Positions 35,145 to 44,073 are shown, counted from the stretch's first letter. The stretch is 64,000 nt of DNA from Elusimicrobia bacterium GWF2_62_30 (GCA_001799995.1 MGUK01000094.1:30738-94737), one strand, 5' to 3'. Made by a program: numbers and translations. Notes: generated by a model not told the origin, from the sequence alone.

Positions 35145-36401
35145 ATGAAACAGTTGTTAGCCGCAGTGATCTGCCTGTCCCTGTCCGCCGGAGCTTTCGC
35201 CCTCGAGGGCAAAGTTTCTTTCGACCAGAAAGGCAGCGTTTCCGGCATTGTCACCCAGCTGAGCTCCCAGAATAATGCGAACATAATCCCGCTTCCCGGT
35301 AACCCGAAAGCGGCCAAGAAATGGACCGTAATGGTTTTTGTCAACGCCAAGAACAATCTCGAATCGTTCGGCCTCAAGGACGTCAACGAGATGGAAATGG
35401 TGGGTTCCGACGATAACATCAATATCGTCGCGGAACTGGGCCGCATCAACGGCTATGCCACCAACGAAGGCGACTGGAAAGGATCGCGCCGCTACCTCGT
35501 GCAGAAGGATTCCAACATCAACGCGATAACCTCGCCTATTGTCATGGAGATCCCCAAGTCCGACATGGGCAGCTGGAAGTATATGGTGGAGTTCGTCAAC
35601 TGGGCCAAGGCTAATTACCCGGCGCAGAAGTACGTGCTCGTCATCTGGAACCACGGCGCCGGCTGGAACAAGGACCTTTCCAGGTTCGAGAACCGCGGCA
35701 TCTCTTATGACGACGAGACCGGCCACCACATGACCACTCCCGAAATGCGCCTGGCGCTCAACGCCATCGGCGGCGTGGACATCCTGTCGATGGACGCCTG
35801 CCTGATGCAGATGATCGAAGTGGCTTACGAAGTGAAAGGCCTGACCGAACAGATCGTGGCCTCGGAAGAGACCGAGCCCGGCGACGGCTACACTTACGAC
35901 ACCTTCCTCGGCCCGCTGGCGAAGAAACCCTCCATGGGTTCCGCCGAGCTTGCCAAGGTCATGGTGGACGCCTATACCGATCATTACCAGTCCATCAACC
36001 AGGGCGCCACCCAGTCCGCCATCAATATGGCCGCGATGGAAGGCTTCCCCGCCGTGGTCGACGCGTTCACGGACGCGCTGATCGCCGCCAACGACCTGGC
36101 AGTGGCCAAGGCCGCCAAGGCCAAGACCCAGGCGTTCTACTACTCCAGCAACAAGGACATGTACCACTTCGCCAAGCTTGTGAGCGAGACTTCCGCCAAC
36201 GCGGACGTCGTCGCCAAGGCCAAAGCGCTGATGAGCTACATGAAGAACTCGCTGATAACCCATAACAGGGCTACCGGCTCCAAGTACGCCAACTCCTTCG
36301 GGCTGGCCGCCTATATGCCGACTTCGTACACCTCGGCTTACGACGGCCTCCTGTGGGCCGCGGACTCCAAGTGGGACGATTTCACGAAGTGGCTGAAATA
36401 A
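35145..36401 (+). CDS. Secreted clostripain-family (C11) cysteine peptidase
   Basis: 418 aa with a signal peptide (about 1-19) and a GGAGGA ribosome-binding site. A short propeptide-like stretch (20-58) precedes the C11 domain: KKWTVMVFVNAKNNLE (about 58-73), catalytic His H170 in VIWNHGAGW and catalytic Cys C219 in LSMDACLMQMIEV, followed by IVASEETEPGDGYTYDTFL. The family cleaves after Arg or Lys and is often self-activated. It is predicted to act outside the cytoplasm. It is divergent from the motor operon (186 bp between starts) and ends at a strong terminator, so it is its own transcription unit. Catalytic residues are intact. Substrate unknown; surface-protein processing is possible. 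Confidence 0.93.
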   Translation: MKQLLAAVICLSLSAGAFALEGKVSFDQKGSVSGIVTQLSSQNNANIIPLPGNPKAAKKWTVMVFVNAKNNLESFGLKDVNEMEMVGSDDNINIVAELGRINGYATNEGDWKGSRRYLVQKDSNINAITSPIVMEIPKSDMGSWKYMVEFVNWAKANYPAQKYVLVIWNHGAGWNKDLSRFENRGISYDDETGHHMTTPEMRLALNAIGGVDILSMDACLMQMIEVAYEVKGLTEQIVASEETEPGDGYTYDTFLGPLAKKPSMGSAELAKVMVDAYTDHYQSINQGATQSAINMAAMEGFPAVVDAFTDALIAANDLAVAKAAKAKTQAFYYSSNKDMYHFAKLVSETSANADVVAKAKALMSYMKNSLITHNRATGSKYANSFGLAAYMPTSYTSAYDGLLWAADSKWDDFTKWLK

Positions 36402-36423
36402 TCCCTCCCGTACGCTGAAAAAA

Positions 36424-36450
36424 GGGCGCCCCCGCGGGGGCGCCCTTTTT
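36424..36450 (+). terminator. Strong intrinsic terminator after the clostripain-like gene
   Basis: GGGCGCCCCC (36424-36433) pairs with GGGGGCGCCC (36436-36445), effectively a GC-only stem with a tight loop, followed by five T and a C/T tract, and preceded by an A-run. Confidence 0.9.
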
Positions 36451-36472
36451 CTTTCCCGTAACATTTTAGCCA

Positions 36473-36500
36473 TTGAAATAAAGCGCGTGTAATGTATACT
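36473..36500 (+). promoter_or_regulatory. Candidate sigma70-type promoter for the 36585 PorV-like gene
   Basis: TTGAAA (36473-36478) and TATACT (36495-36500) with 16-bp spacing directly after the preceding terminator, about 85 bp before the chosen start. Confidence 0.45.
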
Positions 36501-36584
36501 ATTTTATCGGCGGGCGGAGTTTGCGCCCGTGTTCTTGCGCGCCGCTGCCCCGGTCGAGGGGGGGCGCGCAGGCGATGCCAGCTT

Positions 36585-37619
36585 ATGAGGAACCGCGCGT
36601 TAACCTTCTTCTTCGCGGCGGCGCTTGTCGCCGCGGCCCCGGCTTGCCGTCTGTCGGCCGGCGGCGCCGGCACGACCGCCTCCAATTTCCTTAAGATCCC
36701 GGTGGCGTCCCTGCCGGCGGGCATGTCCGAAGCGTACACCGCGATGGTGGGGCCGGATTCCATCCTGTATAATCCGGCGGGGCTCGGCCTGCTCAGCTAC
36801 TCCTCGGTCTCCGGCTCCCATAACCAGTATCTCTCCGGCATAACCCAGGATTACGTGGCCGTCACCTACCGCGCCCCGTTCGGCACGATCGGCGCGGCCT
36901 ATTCGTCCCTTTCCAGCGGCGATATCGAGGCTTTTGACGCCAACGACATGCCCATCGGCAACACCGGCACTTCGCACAAAGTCTACCAGCTCTCCTTTTC
37001 CCAGTCCTGGCCGCATTTCAGGCAGGACAAAGGCCGGCTCGACCCGATGCTGATCACCCCGAACTGGACCAAGGTGGAGCCGGTCACCGACTACCGTCCC
37101 CGGTCCTACCGCCTCTCCCTCGGGGCCAGCGTAAAGCAGATAACCGAAGAGCTGGACGTGGAGAAGGCTTCCGGGTACGCTTTCGACGCCGGACTGGTAG
37201 TGCTGCTGCCGCGCCACGTTCATCTCGGCCTGTCCGCCCTGAATCTCGGCGCCAGGCAGAAAATGGTCAATGAGTCGTATGCGCTGCCGTCCTCGGTGCG
37301 CGCCGGCCTCGCCAAGGACTTCCACACGGTCGGCGACCTGATGGTCTTCACCCTCGCCTCGGACATGGTCAAGTACCGGGACCGCGACGCCTTCAACGTC
37401 ACCGGGGTAGAGGTGGACGTGATGAAGATGTTCCAGTTCCGCTTCGGCTACAATACCCAGAAGGACGAGGGCAAGCGCCTGAGCGGCGGCTTCGGCATGA
37501 ATTTCGACCGCCTCGCCGACAAGGACAGCCTTATCCACGGCGTGCGCGGCGACTACGCCTACCTCGACTACGGCGACCTGGGCGTCACGCACCGCTTCGG
37601 GGTGCAGCTTATCTGGTAG
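36585..37619 (+). CDS. PorV/PorQ-like (UPF0164) outer-membrane protein
   Basis: 344 aa from the ATG at 36585, which begins the signal peptide MRNRALTFFFAAALVAAAP; the open frame runs 31 codons further upstream through Arg-rich sequence that is unlikely to be translated. The NFLKIPVASLPAGMSEAYTAMVGPDSILYNPAGLGLL segment is the PorV/UPF0164 hallmark, followed by alternating strands and a C-terminal GVTHRFGVQLIW typical of outer-membrane barrels. It is paralogous to the 11832 product at family level only. It lies between the secreted peptidase and the isoprenoid operon. By analogy with PorV it could receive or shuttle secreted cargo. Confidence 0.82.
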   Translation: MRNRALTFFFAAALVAAAPACRLSAGGAGTTASNFLKIPVASLPAGMSEAYTAMVGPDSILYNPAGLGLLSYSSVSGSHNQYLSGITQDYVAVTYRAPFGTIGAAYSSLSSGDIEAFDANDMPIGNTGTSHKVYQLSFSQSWPHFRQDKGRLDPMLITPNWTKVEPVTDYRPRSYRLSLGASVKQITEELDVEKASGYAFDAGLVVLLPRHVHLGLSALNLGARQKMVNESYALPSSVRAGLAKDFHTVGDLMVFTLASDMVKYRDRDAFNVTGVEVDVMKMFQFRFGYNTQKDEGKRLSGGFGMNFDRLADKDSLIHGVRGDYAYLDYGDLGVTHRFGVQLIW

Positions 37620-37641
37620 CCGGTATATCTCCGCGTTTTTG

Positions 37642-37647
37642 TATAAT
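37642..37647 (+). promoter_or_regulatory. Consensus -10 box before the isoprenoid operon
   Basis: TATAAT ends 9 bp before the ATG at 37657. If used, the transcript would be leaderless or nearly so. No clear -35 box. Confidence 0.35.
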
Positions 37648-37656
37648 TCATAACTA

Positions 37657-38574
37657 ATGCTTATCGATGTCTACATAGCGGCCAGGGCTTCCGCGGTGCG
37701 CAAAGCCCTCCCCGGGTTAGTAACCGGGCTGCGGGCCAGGCCCCGCCTGGCGCAGGCCATGAAATATTCCCTTTCCGCCGGCGGCAAGCGCCTGCGTCCC
37801 GCTCTCATGTGCGCCTCCTACGAAGTGTTCGGCGGCCGCCCCGGGGAGATCCTCCCGGCGGCCTGCGCTATCGAGATGGTGCACACCTATTCCCTGATCC
37901 ACGACGACCTGCCGGTGATGGACGACGCCTCGCTCCGGCGCGGGCGGCCGGCCAGCCACAAGGTTTACGGCGAAGCCGCGGCCCTGCTGGCGGGGGACGC
38001 GCTGCTCACCGACGCTTTTACCGTGCTCCTGTCTTCGAAGTACCCGCCGCGGGTAAAGCCGGCCCGGCTGCTGCGCGCGGCCGCCATCCTGGCCCGGCGC
38101 GCCGGGTCCGGCGGCATGGTTTCCGGGCAGGCCGCCGACCTGGAGGCCGAAGGCTTCCTGGACCGGGCCCCGGCCGGGCGCAAGGCGGGGCTCAGCCTGC
38201 TGGCCTACATACACCGGCACAAGACGGCCGATCTTATCTCCGCGGCCGTGGAAATGGGGGCGGCCCTGGCCGGCGCCCCGGAAAAGGAGCTGCGGGCGCT
38301 TTCGGCCTTCGGCCGCGACCTGGGCCTCTGCTTCCAGGCGGCGGACGATATCCTGGACGTGGCGGGCGACCGGAAGAAGCTGGGCAAGAACGCGAGCGAC
38401 GCGCGCAACCGCAAGCTGACCTACGCCGCCCTGCTCGGCGTGGAAGAAGCCCGCCGGCGCGCCGAAGCGCTGCGGCGGTCGGCCCTGCGGAACCTGGCCG
38501 GCGTTAAAGGCCGCGCCGGGGCGAAGGCCCTGCTGGCGGAGATGGCGGGGTTCGTGCTGAGACGGGAAAACTAA
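37657..38574 (+). CDS. ispA: Polyprenyl diphosphate synthase (farnesyl/geranylgeranyl type)
   Basis: 305 aa, cytosolic. It carries the trans-isoprenyl diphosphate synthase motifs: GGKRLRPALM (about 42-51), the first Asp-rich motif DDLPVMDD (83-90) followed by RRGRP, GQAADLEAEG near 165 and the second Asp-rich motif FQAADDILD near 228-236. The enzyme condenses IPP with DMAPP and longer allylic diphosphates through magnesium held by the Asp residues. The four-residue spacing in DDLPVMDD is the bacterial FPP/GGPP synthase pattern; product length cannot be fixed from sequence reading alone. It begins an operon with dxs 4 bp downstream, the usual pairing for isoprenoid precursor supply. Confidence 0.92.
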   Translation: MLIDVYIAARASAVRKALPGLVTGLRARPRLAQAMKYSLSAGGKRLRPALMCASYEVFGGRPGEILPAACAIEMVHTYSLIHDDLPVMDDASLRRGRPASHKVYGEAAALLAGDALLTDAFTVLLSSKYPPRVKPARLLRAAAILARRAGSGGMVSGQAADLEAEGFLDRAPAGRKAGLSLLAYIHRHKTADLISAAVEMGAALAGAPEKELRALSAFGRDLGLCFQAADDILDVAGDRKKLGKNASDARNRKLTYAALLGVEEARRRAEALRRSALRNLAGVKGRAGAKALLAEMAGFVLRREN

Positions 38575-38578
38575 GATC

Positions 38579-40462
38579 ATGCTGTCCGAGATCAAAAGCC
38601 CGAAGGATATAAAGAAACTGCCGGTCTCCGCCCTGCCGGAGCTGGCCGCCGAAGTGCGCCGCCTGATAATAGACGGCGTGAGCCGCACCGGCGGGCACCT
38701 CGCCTCCAGCCTCGGGGCCGCCGACCTTATCCTGTCCCTGCATTACGTCTTTGATACGCCCCGCGACAGGATAGTTTTCGATACCGGGCACCAGGCCTAC
38801 GCGCACAAGATCCTCACCGGCCGCGCCGAAAAATTCCATACCATCCGCACGCGCGCCGGCCTGTCCGGCTTTCTCAAGCGCTACGAATCCGACTACGACG
38901 CCTTCGGCGCCGGGCACGCGTCCACGGCCCTTTCCGCCGCGGCCGGGATGGCCGCGGCCCGCGACCTGGCCGGGGGGGACCACAGCGTGATCTGCGTGAC
39001 GGCGGACGGCGCGATGACCGGCGGCATGTCCTGGGAGGCCATGCAGAACATCGGCCAGCTGCATACCAACCTCCTCGTGATCCTCAACGACAACCAGATG
39101 TTCATCTCGCAGCGGGTGGGCCGCCTTGGCAGCATCCTTACCAAGATGCTCACGATGGGGCCGGTGCAGCGGACGGTGCGCCGCACGGAGATCTTCCTGG
39201 GCCGTTTCCCGATCTGGGGCCGGGTGATCCGCCGGGTCATCAAGCGCGCCCGCGTGTTCTTTTTTCCCGGCATGGTCTTCGAAGAAATGGGGTTCGCCTA
39301 TTTCGGCCCGGTGGACGGCCACAACATCCCCGAGCTGGTGGACGTGCTGGGCTATGTAAAAACGGTGCGGGGGCCCGTGATGCTGCACGTGGTCACCAAG
39401 AAGGGCCGGGGCTACGAGCCGGCGGAGGACGCGCCCACGGAATTCCACGGCACGCCCAAGTTCGACGTGGAGACCGGCGAGGCCAGGATCTCCGCGGCGC
39501 CGGGACAGGCGCCGTCCTTCACTTCCGTTTTCGGCCGCACGCTGGTGGAGCTGGCCCGCAAAGACCCTAAGATCTGCGCGATAACGGCCGCCATGCCCGA
39601 AGGCACCGGCCTCGACCTTTTCCGCGACGCGTTCCCGGCCCGCTACTATGACGTGGGTATAGCCGAGGAACACGCGGTAACGTTCGCCGCCGGGCTGGCC
39701 GCCGAAGGCATGAAGCCGGTGGTGGCGGTCTATTCCTCTTTCATGCAGCGTTCCTTCGACCAGGTCATGCACGACGTGGCGCTGCAGAAGCTGCCCGTAG
39801 TGATAGCCATGGACCGCGCCGGCATAGTGGGGGAGGACGGGCCCACCCACCACGGCGTATTCGATATTTCTCTTTTCCGCATGCTGCCGGACGTCGTGGT
39901 GATGGCGCCCGCCGACGAGAACGAGCTGCGGCATATGCTGGCTACCGCGCTGGCCTGCGGCCGGCCCGCGCTGCTGCGCTACCCGCGCGGCAGGGCTTTC
40001 GGCGTAGCCCTGGACCCCGTCCCGGCGGCGCTGCCGCTGGGCAAAGGCCGCGTGCTCCTGCCCGGGCGGGACCTTAATTTCCTCGCCGCCGGCAACCGGG
40101 TGCACCCGGCGCTCCGGGCCGCCGCCCTGCTCAAAGCCCGCGGCATAGACGCCGGCGTGGCTGATATCCGCTTTATAAAGCCGCTGGATACCGAACTGAT
40201 CGGTGCCCTGGCCTGCGCCGCCCCGCTGGTGACCGTTGAGGACAACGCGCTGGCCGGCGGGTTCGGGTCCGCGGTGCTGGAATATCTCAACGCCGCCGGC
40301 ATCGAGGCCAGGCTGCTGCGGCTCGGGATCCCCGACGCCTGGGTGGAGCACGGCCGGCCGGAAGAACTTTACGACGAACTTGGCCTTACTTCGGAGAAGA
40401 TCGCGGGCTCTGCCGCCGCGTGGCTTGAGAAGAAATGCCTTACAAACAGGAGCACAAAGTGA
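38579..40462 (+). CDS. dxs: 1-deoxy-D-xylulose-5-phosphate synthase
   Basis: 627 aa, normal length. Thiamine-diphosphate enzyme of the MEP pathway that joins pyruvate and glyceraldehyde-3-phosphate. The N-terminal domain has GGHLASSLGAADL, DTGHQAYAHKILTGR and the ThDP/Mg site TADGAMTGGMSWEAMQN followed by LNDNQMFIS; the central pyrimidine domain has AEEHAVTFAAGLA and DRAGIVGEDGPTHHGVFD; the C-terminal transketolase domain ends in VEDNALAGGFGSAVLE. All landmark segments are intact. It follows ispA by 4 bp and its 3' end overlaps the LOG-family gene by 28 bp, so it is mid-operon. This shows the organism makes isoprenoids by the non-mevalonate route. Confidence 0.96.
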   Translation: MLSEIKSPKDIKKLPVSALPELAAEVRRLIIDGVSRTGGHLASSLGAADLILSLHYVFDTPRDRIVFDTGHQAYAHKILTGRAEKFHTIRTRAGLSGFLKRYESDYDAFGAGHASTALSAAAGMAAARDLAGGDHSVICVTADGAMTGGMSWEAMQNIGQLHTNLLVILNDNQMFISQRVGRLGSILTKMLTMGPVQRTVRRTEIFLGRFPIWGRVIRRVIKRARVFFFPGMVFEEMGFAYFGPVDGHNIPELVDVLGYVKTVRGPVMLHVVTKKGRGYEPAEDAPTEFHGTPKFDVETGEARISAAPGQAPSFTSVFGRTLVELARKDPKICAITAAMPEGTGLDLFRDAFPARYYDVGIAEEHAVTFAAGLAAEGMKPVVAVYSSFMQRSFDQVMHDVALQKLPVVIAMDRAGIVGEDGPTHHGVFDISLFRMLPDVVVMAPADENELRHMLATALACGRPALLRYPRGRAFGVALDPVPAALPLGKGRVLLPGRDLNFLAAGNRVHPALRAAALLKARGIDAGVADIRFIKPLDTELIGALACAAPLVTVEDNALAGGFGSAVLEYLNAAGIEARLLRLGIPDAWVEHGRPEELYDELGLTSEKIAGSAAAWLEKKCLTNRSTK

Positions 40463-41325
40463 AAAAACAACCCAAGATAAGCAAGGAAGTGATGGCGCTG
40501 CGCAGGGCGAAGTCTTACCGCAGGGCGTATACCGACGCCGAGTTCATGAGCCGCCCCGAGCTGCGCCCGGTGCGCCTGCAGCTCGAACTTCTCAAGCCGG
40601 AGATGATCCTGGCCGAGCACAACGTGAAGGCCACCGTGGTCGTGTTCGGCAGCGCCCGCACCCGCAGCCTCGAGCAGTCCGCCGCGCGCGTGGCCGAGCT
40701 TGAGACGCAGCTTAAGAAAGACCGCGGCAACGCGGAGCTCAAGAGCCACCTGGCCGCGGCCAAGCGCCTGGCTAATTCCGCCAAGTACTACGAAGTCGCC
40801 CGCGAGTTCGGCAAACTGGTTTCCCTTAAAGACTGCGTCCCCGGGCAGCGCCTGGTGGTGGTGACCGGCGGCGGCCCCGGCATAATGGAGGCCTCCAACC
40901 GCGGCGCCCACGACGCCAAGGCCAAGAGCGTGGGGCTCAATATCACGCTGGACATGGAACAGGGGCCGAACCCGTACGTCTCGCCGGAATTCTGCTTCCG
41001 CTTCCATTACTTCGCCATCCGCAAGATGCACTTCGTAATGCGCGCGCGCGCGCTGGTAGTGTGTCCCGGCGGTTTCGGCACGATGGACGAGCTCTTCGAG
41101 GTCCTCACCCTGGTGCAGACCGGCAAGAAGCGCAGACTGCCGATAATCCTGGTGGGCAAGCAGTACTGGACCGACGTGATGAATTTCTCGAACATGGCCA
41201 AGTGGGGCTATATCGCGAAAGAGGACCTGAAGCTTTTCCGCTACGCGGAAACGGCGGAGCAGATCCTGGCGCATATCACGGCCTTCTACAAGAAGAACAA
41301 GTTCAACGGCGGCAGCGGGAAGTAA
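40435..41325 (+). CDS. LOG-family (TIGR00730) Rossmann-fold nucleotide-binding protein
   Basis: 296 aa. The core has VVVTGGGPGIMEASNRGAHDAKAKSVGLNI and the LOG signature PGGFGTMDELFE, with RKMHFVMRARALVV between them. LOG proteins hydrolyse cytokinin riboside monophosphates or other nucleoside monophosphates to the base and ribose-5-phosphate; many bacterial members are uncharacterised. The first 100 residues form a basic, helical extension not found in minimal LOG proteins. The chosen ATG overlaps dxs by 28 bp; a GTG at 40459 would make the overlap only 4 bp and is a reasonable alternative start. Co-transcription with dxs and the AmmeMemoRadiSam genes is likely. Confidence 0.88.
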   Translation: MPYKQEHKVKKQPKISKEVMALRRAKSYRRAYTDAEFMSRPELRPVRLQLELLKPEMILAEHNVKATVVVFGSARTRSLEQSAARVAELETQLKKDRGNAELKSHLAAAKRLANSAKYYEVAREFGKLVSLKDCVPGQRLVVVTGGGPGIMEASNRGAHDAKAKSVGLNITLDMEQGPNPYVSPEFCFRFHYFAIRKMHFVMRARALVVCPGGFGTMDELFEVLTLVQTGKKRRLPIILVGKQYWTDVMNFSNMAKWGYIAKEDLKLFRYAETAEQILAHITAFYKKNKFNGGSGK

Positions 41326-41328
41326 ACG

Positions 41329-42558
41329 GTGAACGGCAAAGCGCGCACGGCGGCTACGGCGGGCCTGCTCGCGGCGGTAACCGCCTGCGCGCTGGCCGCT
41401 TGCGCGCTTGTCGCCCTCTACCCGCCGCCGGGCACCTTCGCCGGGCTGTATCCTCCCGCCAACGACGGGATACGCCCGGCGCTGTTCGCCCAGCCCGTCT
41501 GCAACGGCGTGCAGTGCCGGCTCTGTCCCTACAACTGTTTCCTGCCGGAGGGCGCCCGCGGCCGCTGCCGCGTGCGCGCCAACTACGGCGGGAAAATGAA
41601 GACGCTCGCCTACGGCAGGCCCGCGGCCGTGCACCTCGACCCCATCGAAAAGAAGCCGGTCTACCATATGTATCCCGGCAGCCTCATCTACTCCGTGGCC
41701 GCGCCGGGCTGCAACCTGGCCTGCCGCGGCTGCCAGAACTGGGAGATCTCCCAGATCTACCCGGAACAGGCGCCCGCCTCCACGCTGGTCCCGCAGGCCC
41801 TCGAAATAAAGAGAGCCCCGGACGGGCGCGTTTACGGCGAGCTGAAACAGGGGGAGGTGACCGGCCTTTCGCCGGAGGATATCGTGAAGTACGCGCTGGC
41901 CACGCGCTCGAAGTCCATAGCTTACACCTATTCGGAGCCCACGGTCTTCTACGAATACATGTACGACACGGCCGTACTGGCCCGCAAGGCCGGGCTCAAG
42001 AACGTGATGGTCAGCGCCGGCTATATCAACCCGGTGCCGCTGGCCCTGCTGCTCCCCCTGATGGACGTGGTCAAGATAGACCTGAAGGGCTACGACGAGA
42101 AATTCTACCGCTCCTATACCGGCGGCAGCCTGGAGCCCGTTAAGAATACCCTGGTGCAGTTGAAAAAGAGCGGGGCGCTCTTCGAGGTGGTCAACCTGGT
42201 GGCGCCGGGCCTCAACGATTCCCCGCGCGACCTGGAGGCGCTGTCCGGCTGGGTGATGGACGAGCTGGGGCCCGGTACCCCGCTGTTCTTCTCGCGGTTC
42301 ACGCCGAACTACCTGGTGAGCGATATCCCGCCCACCCCGACGGAAACGCTGGCCCGCGCCCGCGCCATCGCCATGAAGAAAGGCCTTAAGTACGTATACG
42401 TCGGGAACCTGCCCGGCAACGAGGGCGAGAACACGTATTGTCCGAAATGCGGCCAACCGCTGATCCGGCGCTACGGCTTCGCCATACTGGAAGACCGCCT
42501 TACGCCCGCGGGCGGGCGCTGTCCGTACGACGGGACCAGGATCCCGGGGATCTGGTGA
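41329..42558 (+). CDS. amrS: AmmeMemoRadiSam system radical SAM enzyme
   Basis: 409 aa with a GTG start 4 bp after the LOG gene. A hydrophobic N-terminal segment (about 9-31) looks like a membrane anchor or signal sequence and is not present in typical members. The radical SAM 4Fe-4S motif is C128-x3-C132-x2-C135 (PGCNLACRGCQNWEIS), preceded by a Cys-rich NGVQCRLCPYNC segment (58-70), and a C-terminal zinc-like CPKCGQP..CPYDGTR region. This matches AmrS, whose reaction is not established. The partner Memo and AMMECR1 domains are encoded 4 bp downstream as one fused gene. An exported or membrane-bound radical SAM enzyme would be odd, because the cluster needs cytosolic reductant. Confidence 0.9.
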   Translation: MNGKARTAATAGLLAAVTACALAACALVALYPPPGTFAGLYPPANDGIRPALFAQPVCNGVQCRLCPYNCFLPEGARGRCRVRANYGGKMKTLAYGRPAAVHLDPIEKKPVYHMYPGSLIYSVAAPGCNLACRGCQNWEISQIYPEQAPASTLVPQALEIKRAPDGRVYGELKQGEVTGLSPEDIVKYALATRSKSIAYTYSEPTVFYEYMYDTAVLARKAGLKNVMVSAGYINPVPLALLLPLMDVVKIDLKGYDEKFYRSYTGGSLEPVKNTLVQLKKSGALFEVVNLVAPGLNDSPRDLEALSGWVMDELGPGTPLFFSRFTPNYLVSDIPPTPTETLARARAIAMKKGLKYVYVGNLPGNEGENTYCPKCGQPLIRRYGFAILEDRLTPAGGRCPYDGTRIPGIW

Positions 42559-42562
42559 ACTT

Positions 42563-44014
42563 ATGAAAATATTCTTAGCCTTGGCGCTCTGCCTCGCCGC
42601 GGCCGGCGCGCAGGCGCGGGAGCCCGAGGTGGCCGGCAAATTCTACCCGGCCGGGGGCCTGGAGCTTTCCGCGTTCGTGGACGCCGCGCTGGCCGCCGCG
42701 GACGTTAAAAAGCCCGAGGGAAAAGTTATCGCCGTGGTGGCGCCCCACGCCGGCTACGAGTACTCGGGCAAAGTAGCCGGGTACGCGTACAAGGTCATCG
42801 CCGACGCCTACGACACCGTGGTGATACTCGCCGCGGGGCACCGCACGGGCGTTAAGGGGGCGGCCCTGCTGGCTTCCGGTTATTACGCCACGCCGTTCGG
42901 CCGCGTGCCCATAGACGAAGAACTTTCCCGGGCGCTGATCAAGGCCAACCCGCTCTTCGAGGACAACCCCGCCGCTCATGCCGGCGAGCACGCGGTGGAA
43001 GTGCAGCTCCCTTTCCTGCAGCGCAGGCTTAAAAAGCCTTTCAAGCTGGTGGCCGCCACCCTTAACACCGACGACCTTAAAGATCTGAAGCTGATGGGCT
43101 CCGTCCTGGCCGCGGCCCTCAAGGGCAAAAAAGCGCTGATAGTGGTCTCCGCGGACTTTTCCCACTACCCGTCGCACGAGGTGGCGGGGCTGTCGGACCG
43201 GACGGTGGCGCTCGCCATGGAGAGCATGGACCCCGCGTTCGTCCTGACCGCGGAACGCGTCCTTATGTCCAAGCGCCTGCCCGGCCTGGAAACCTGCGCC
43301 TGCGGTTCCGCGGCGATAATCACCGCGATGGAAGCCGCCCGCCTGCTGGGCGCGAAAAACTTCAAGACCCTTAAATACGCCGATTCCTACGACGCCGATC
43401 CTTCGGGTGGCGACGCTTCACGCGTGGTGGGGTACGTTGCGGGGATGTTCGCCGCCGGCGCGGCCGCGCCGCCCGCCCCGGCGAGCGCCGCCCAGAAAGA
43501 ACTGATGCTCAAAGAAGCCCGCGCCGTTATCGGGCGCGCGTTCGACGAAAAGGATCAGCCGGCGGGACTGGAGGCCGACCCGTGGCTGAACCTGCCGGCC
43601 GCGGCGTTCGTCACCCTCACGAAGAACGGCGCGCTGCGCGGCTGCATCGGAACGGTGGAACCCGTGATGACGGCCATGGACGCGGTCCGCTACGGGGCGA
43701 TCAACGCGGCTTTCCGCGACCACCGTTTCCCGGCCCTGGAGGCGGAGGAGCTGCCCGGGATCAAAATAGAGGTTTCGCTGCTGTCCCGCCTTGCCCCGAT
43801 AAAAGCGGCCGACATAAAACCCTGGAAGCACGGCGTAGTAGTGACCAGGGACGGGAAGTCCGGCCTGTTCCTGCCGCAGGTGTGGGAGCAGCTGCCGGGC
43901 AAGGAAGCTTTCCTGGGCGAGCTGTGCGAGCAGAAGGCCGGTCTGCCCCGCGACTGCTGGAAAGACCCCAAGACCGGGCTCTTCGCCTTCACGGTGGACG
44001 CGTTCAGGGAATGA
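42563..44014 (+). CDS. AmmeMemoRadiSam fused proteins B (Memo) and A (AMMECR1), with signal peptide
   Basis: 483 aa. A signal-peptide-like N-terminus (MKIFLALALCLAAAGAQA) is followed by a Memo/AmmB domain (about 20-300: AGKFYPAGG, VVAPHAGYEYSGKVAGYAYK with H62, GEHAVEVQLPFLQ, SADFSHYPSHE) and an AMMECR1 domain (about 315-483: AFVTLTKNGALRGCIGTVEP, AFRDHRFPAL, LLSRLAP). Fusions of the two are known. Together with AmrS they make up the conserved AmmeMemoRadiSam trio, whose biochemical role is unresolved; the Memo fold resembles class III dioxygenases and binds metal. Both proteins here carry N-terminal hydrophobic segments, so the set may work at or outside the membrane. Confidence 0.92.
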   Translation: MKIFLALALCLAAAGAQAREPEVAGKFYPAGGLELSAFVDAALAAADVKKPEGKVIAVVAPHAGYEYSGKVAGYAYKVIADAYDTVVILAAGHRTGVKGAALLASGYYATPFGRVPIDEELSRALIKANPLFEDNPAAHAGEHAVEVQLPFLQRRLKKPFKLVAATLNTDDLKDLKLMGSVLAAALKGKKALIVVSADFSHYPSHEVAGLSDRTVALAMESMDPAFVLTAERVLMSKRLPGLETCACGSAAIITAMEAARLLGAKNFKTLKYADSYDADPSGGDASRVVGYVAGMFAAGAAAPPAPASAAQKELMLKEARAVIGRAFDEKDQPAGLEADPWLNLPAAAFVTLTKNGALRGCIGTVEPVMTAMDAVRYGAINAAFRDHRFPALEAEELPGIKIEVSLLSRLAPIKAADIKPWKHGVVVTRDGKSGLFLPQVWEQLPGKEAFLGELCEQKAGLPRDCWKDPKTGLFAFTVDAFRE

Positions 44015-44073
44015 CCTTCGGGAAATGAAATGTTTTTTGTAATATAGCTAAGCGAACAGTTCAGGGGGGTAAA

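Noticed and set aside
40369..42639. 756-codon minus-strand open frame
   Set aside because: Covers dxs 3' end, LOG and amrS genes on the other strand and has shadow composition.
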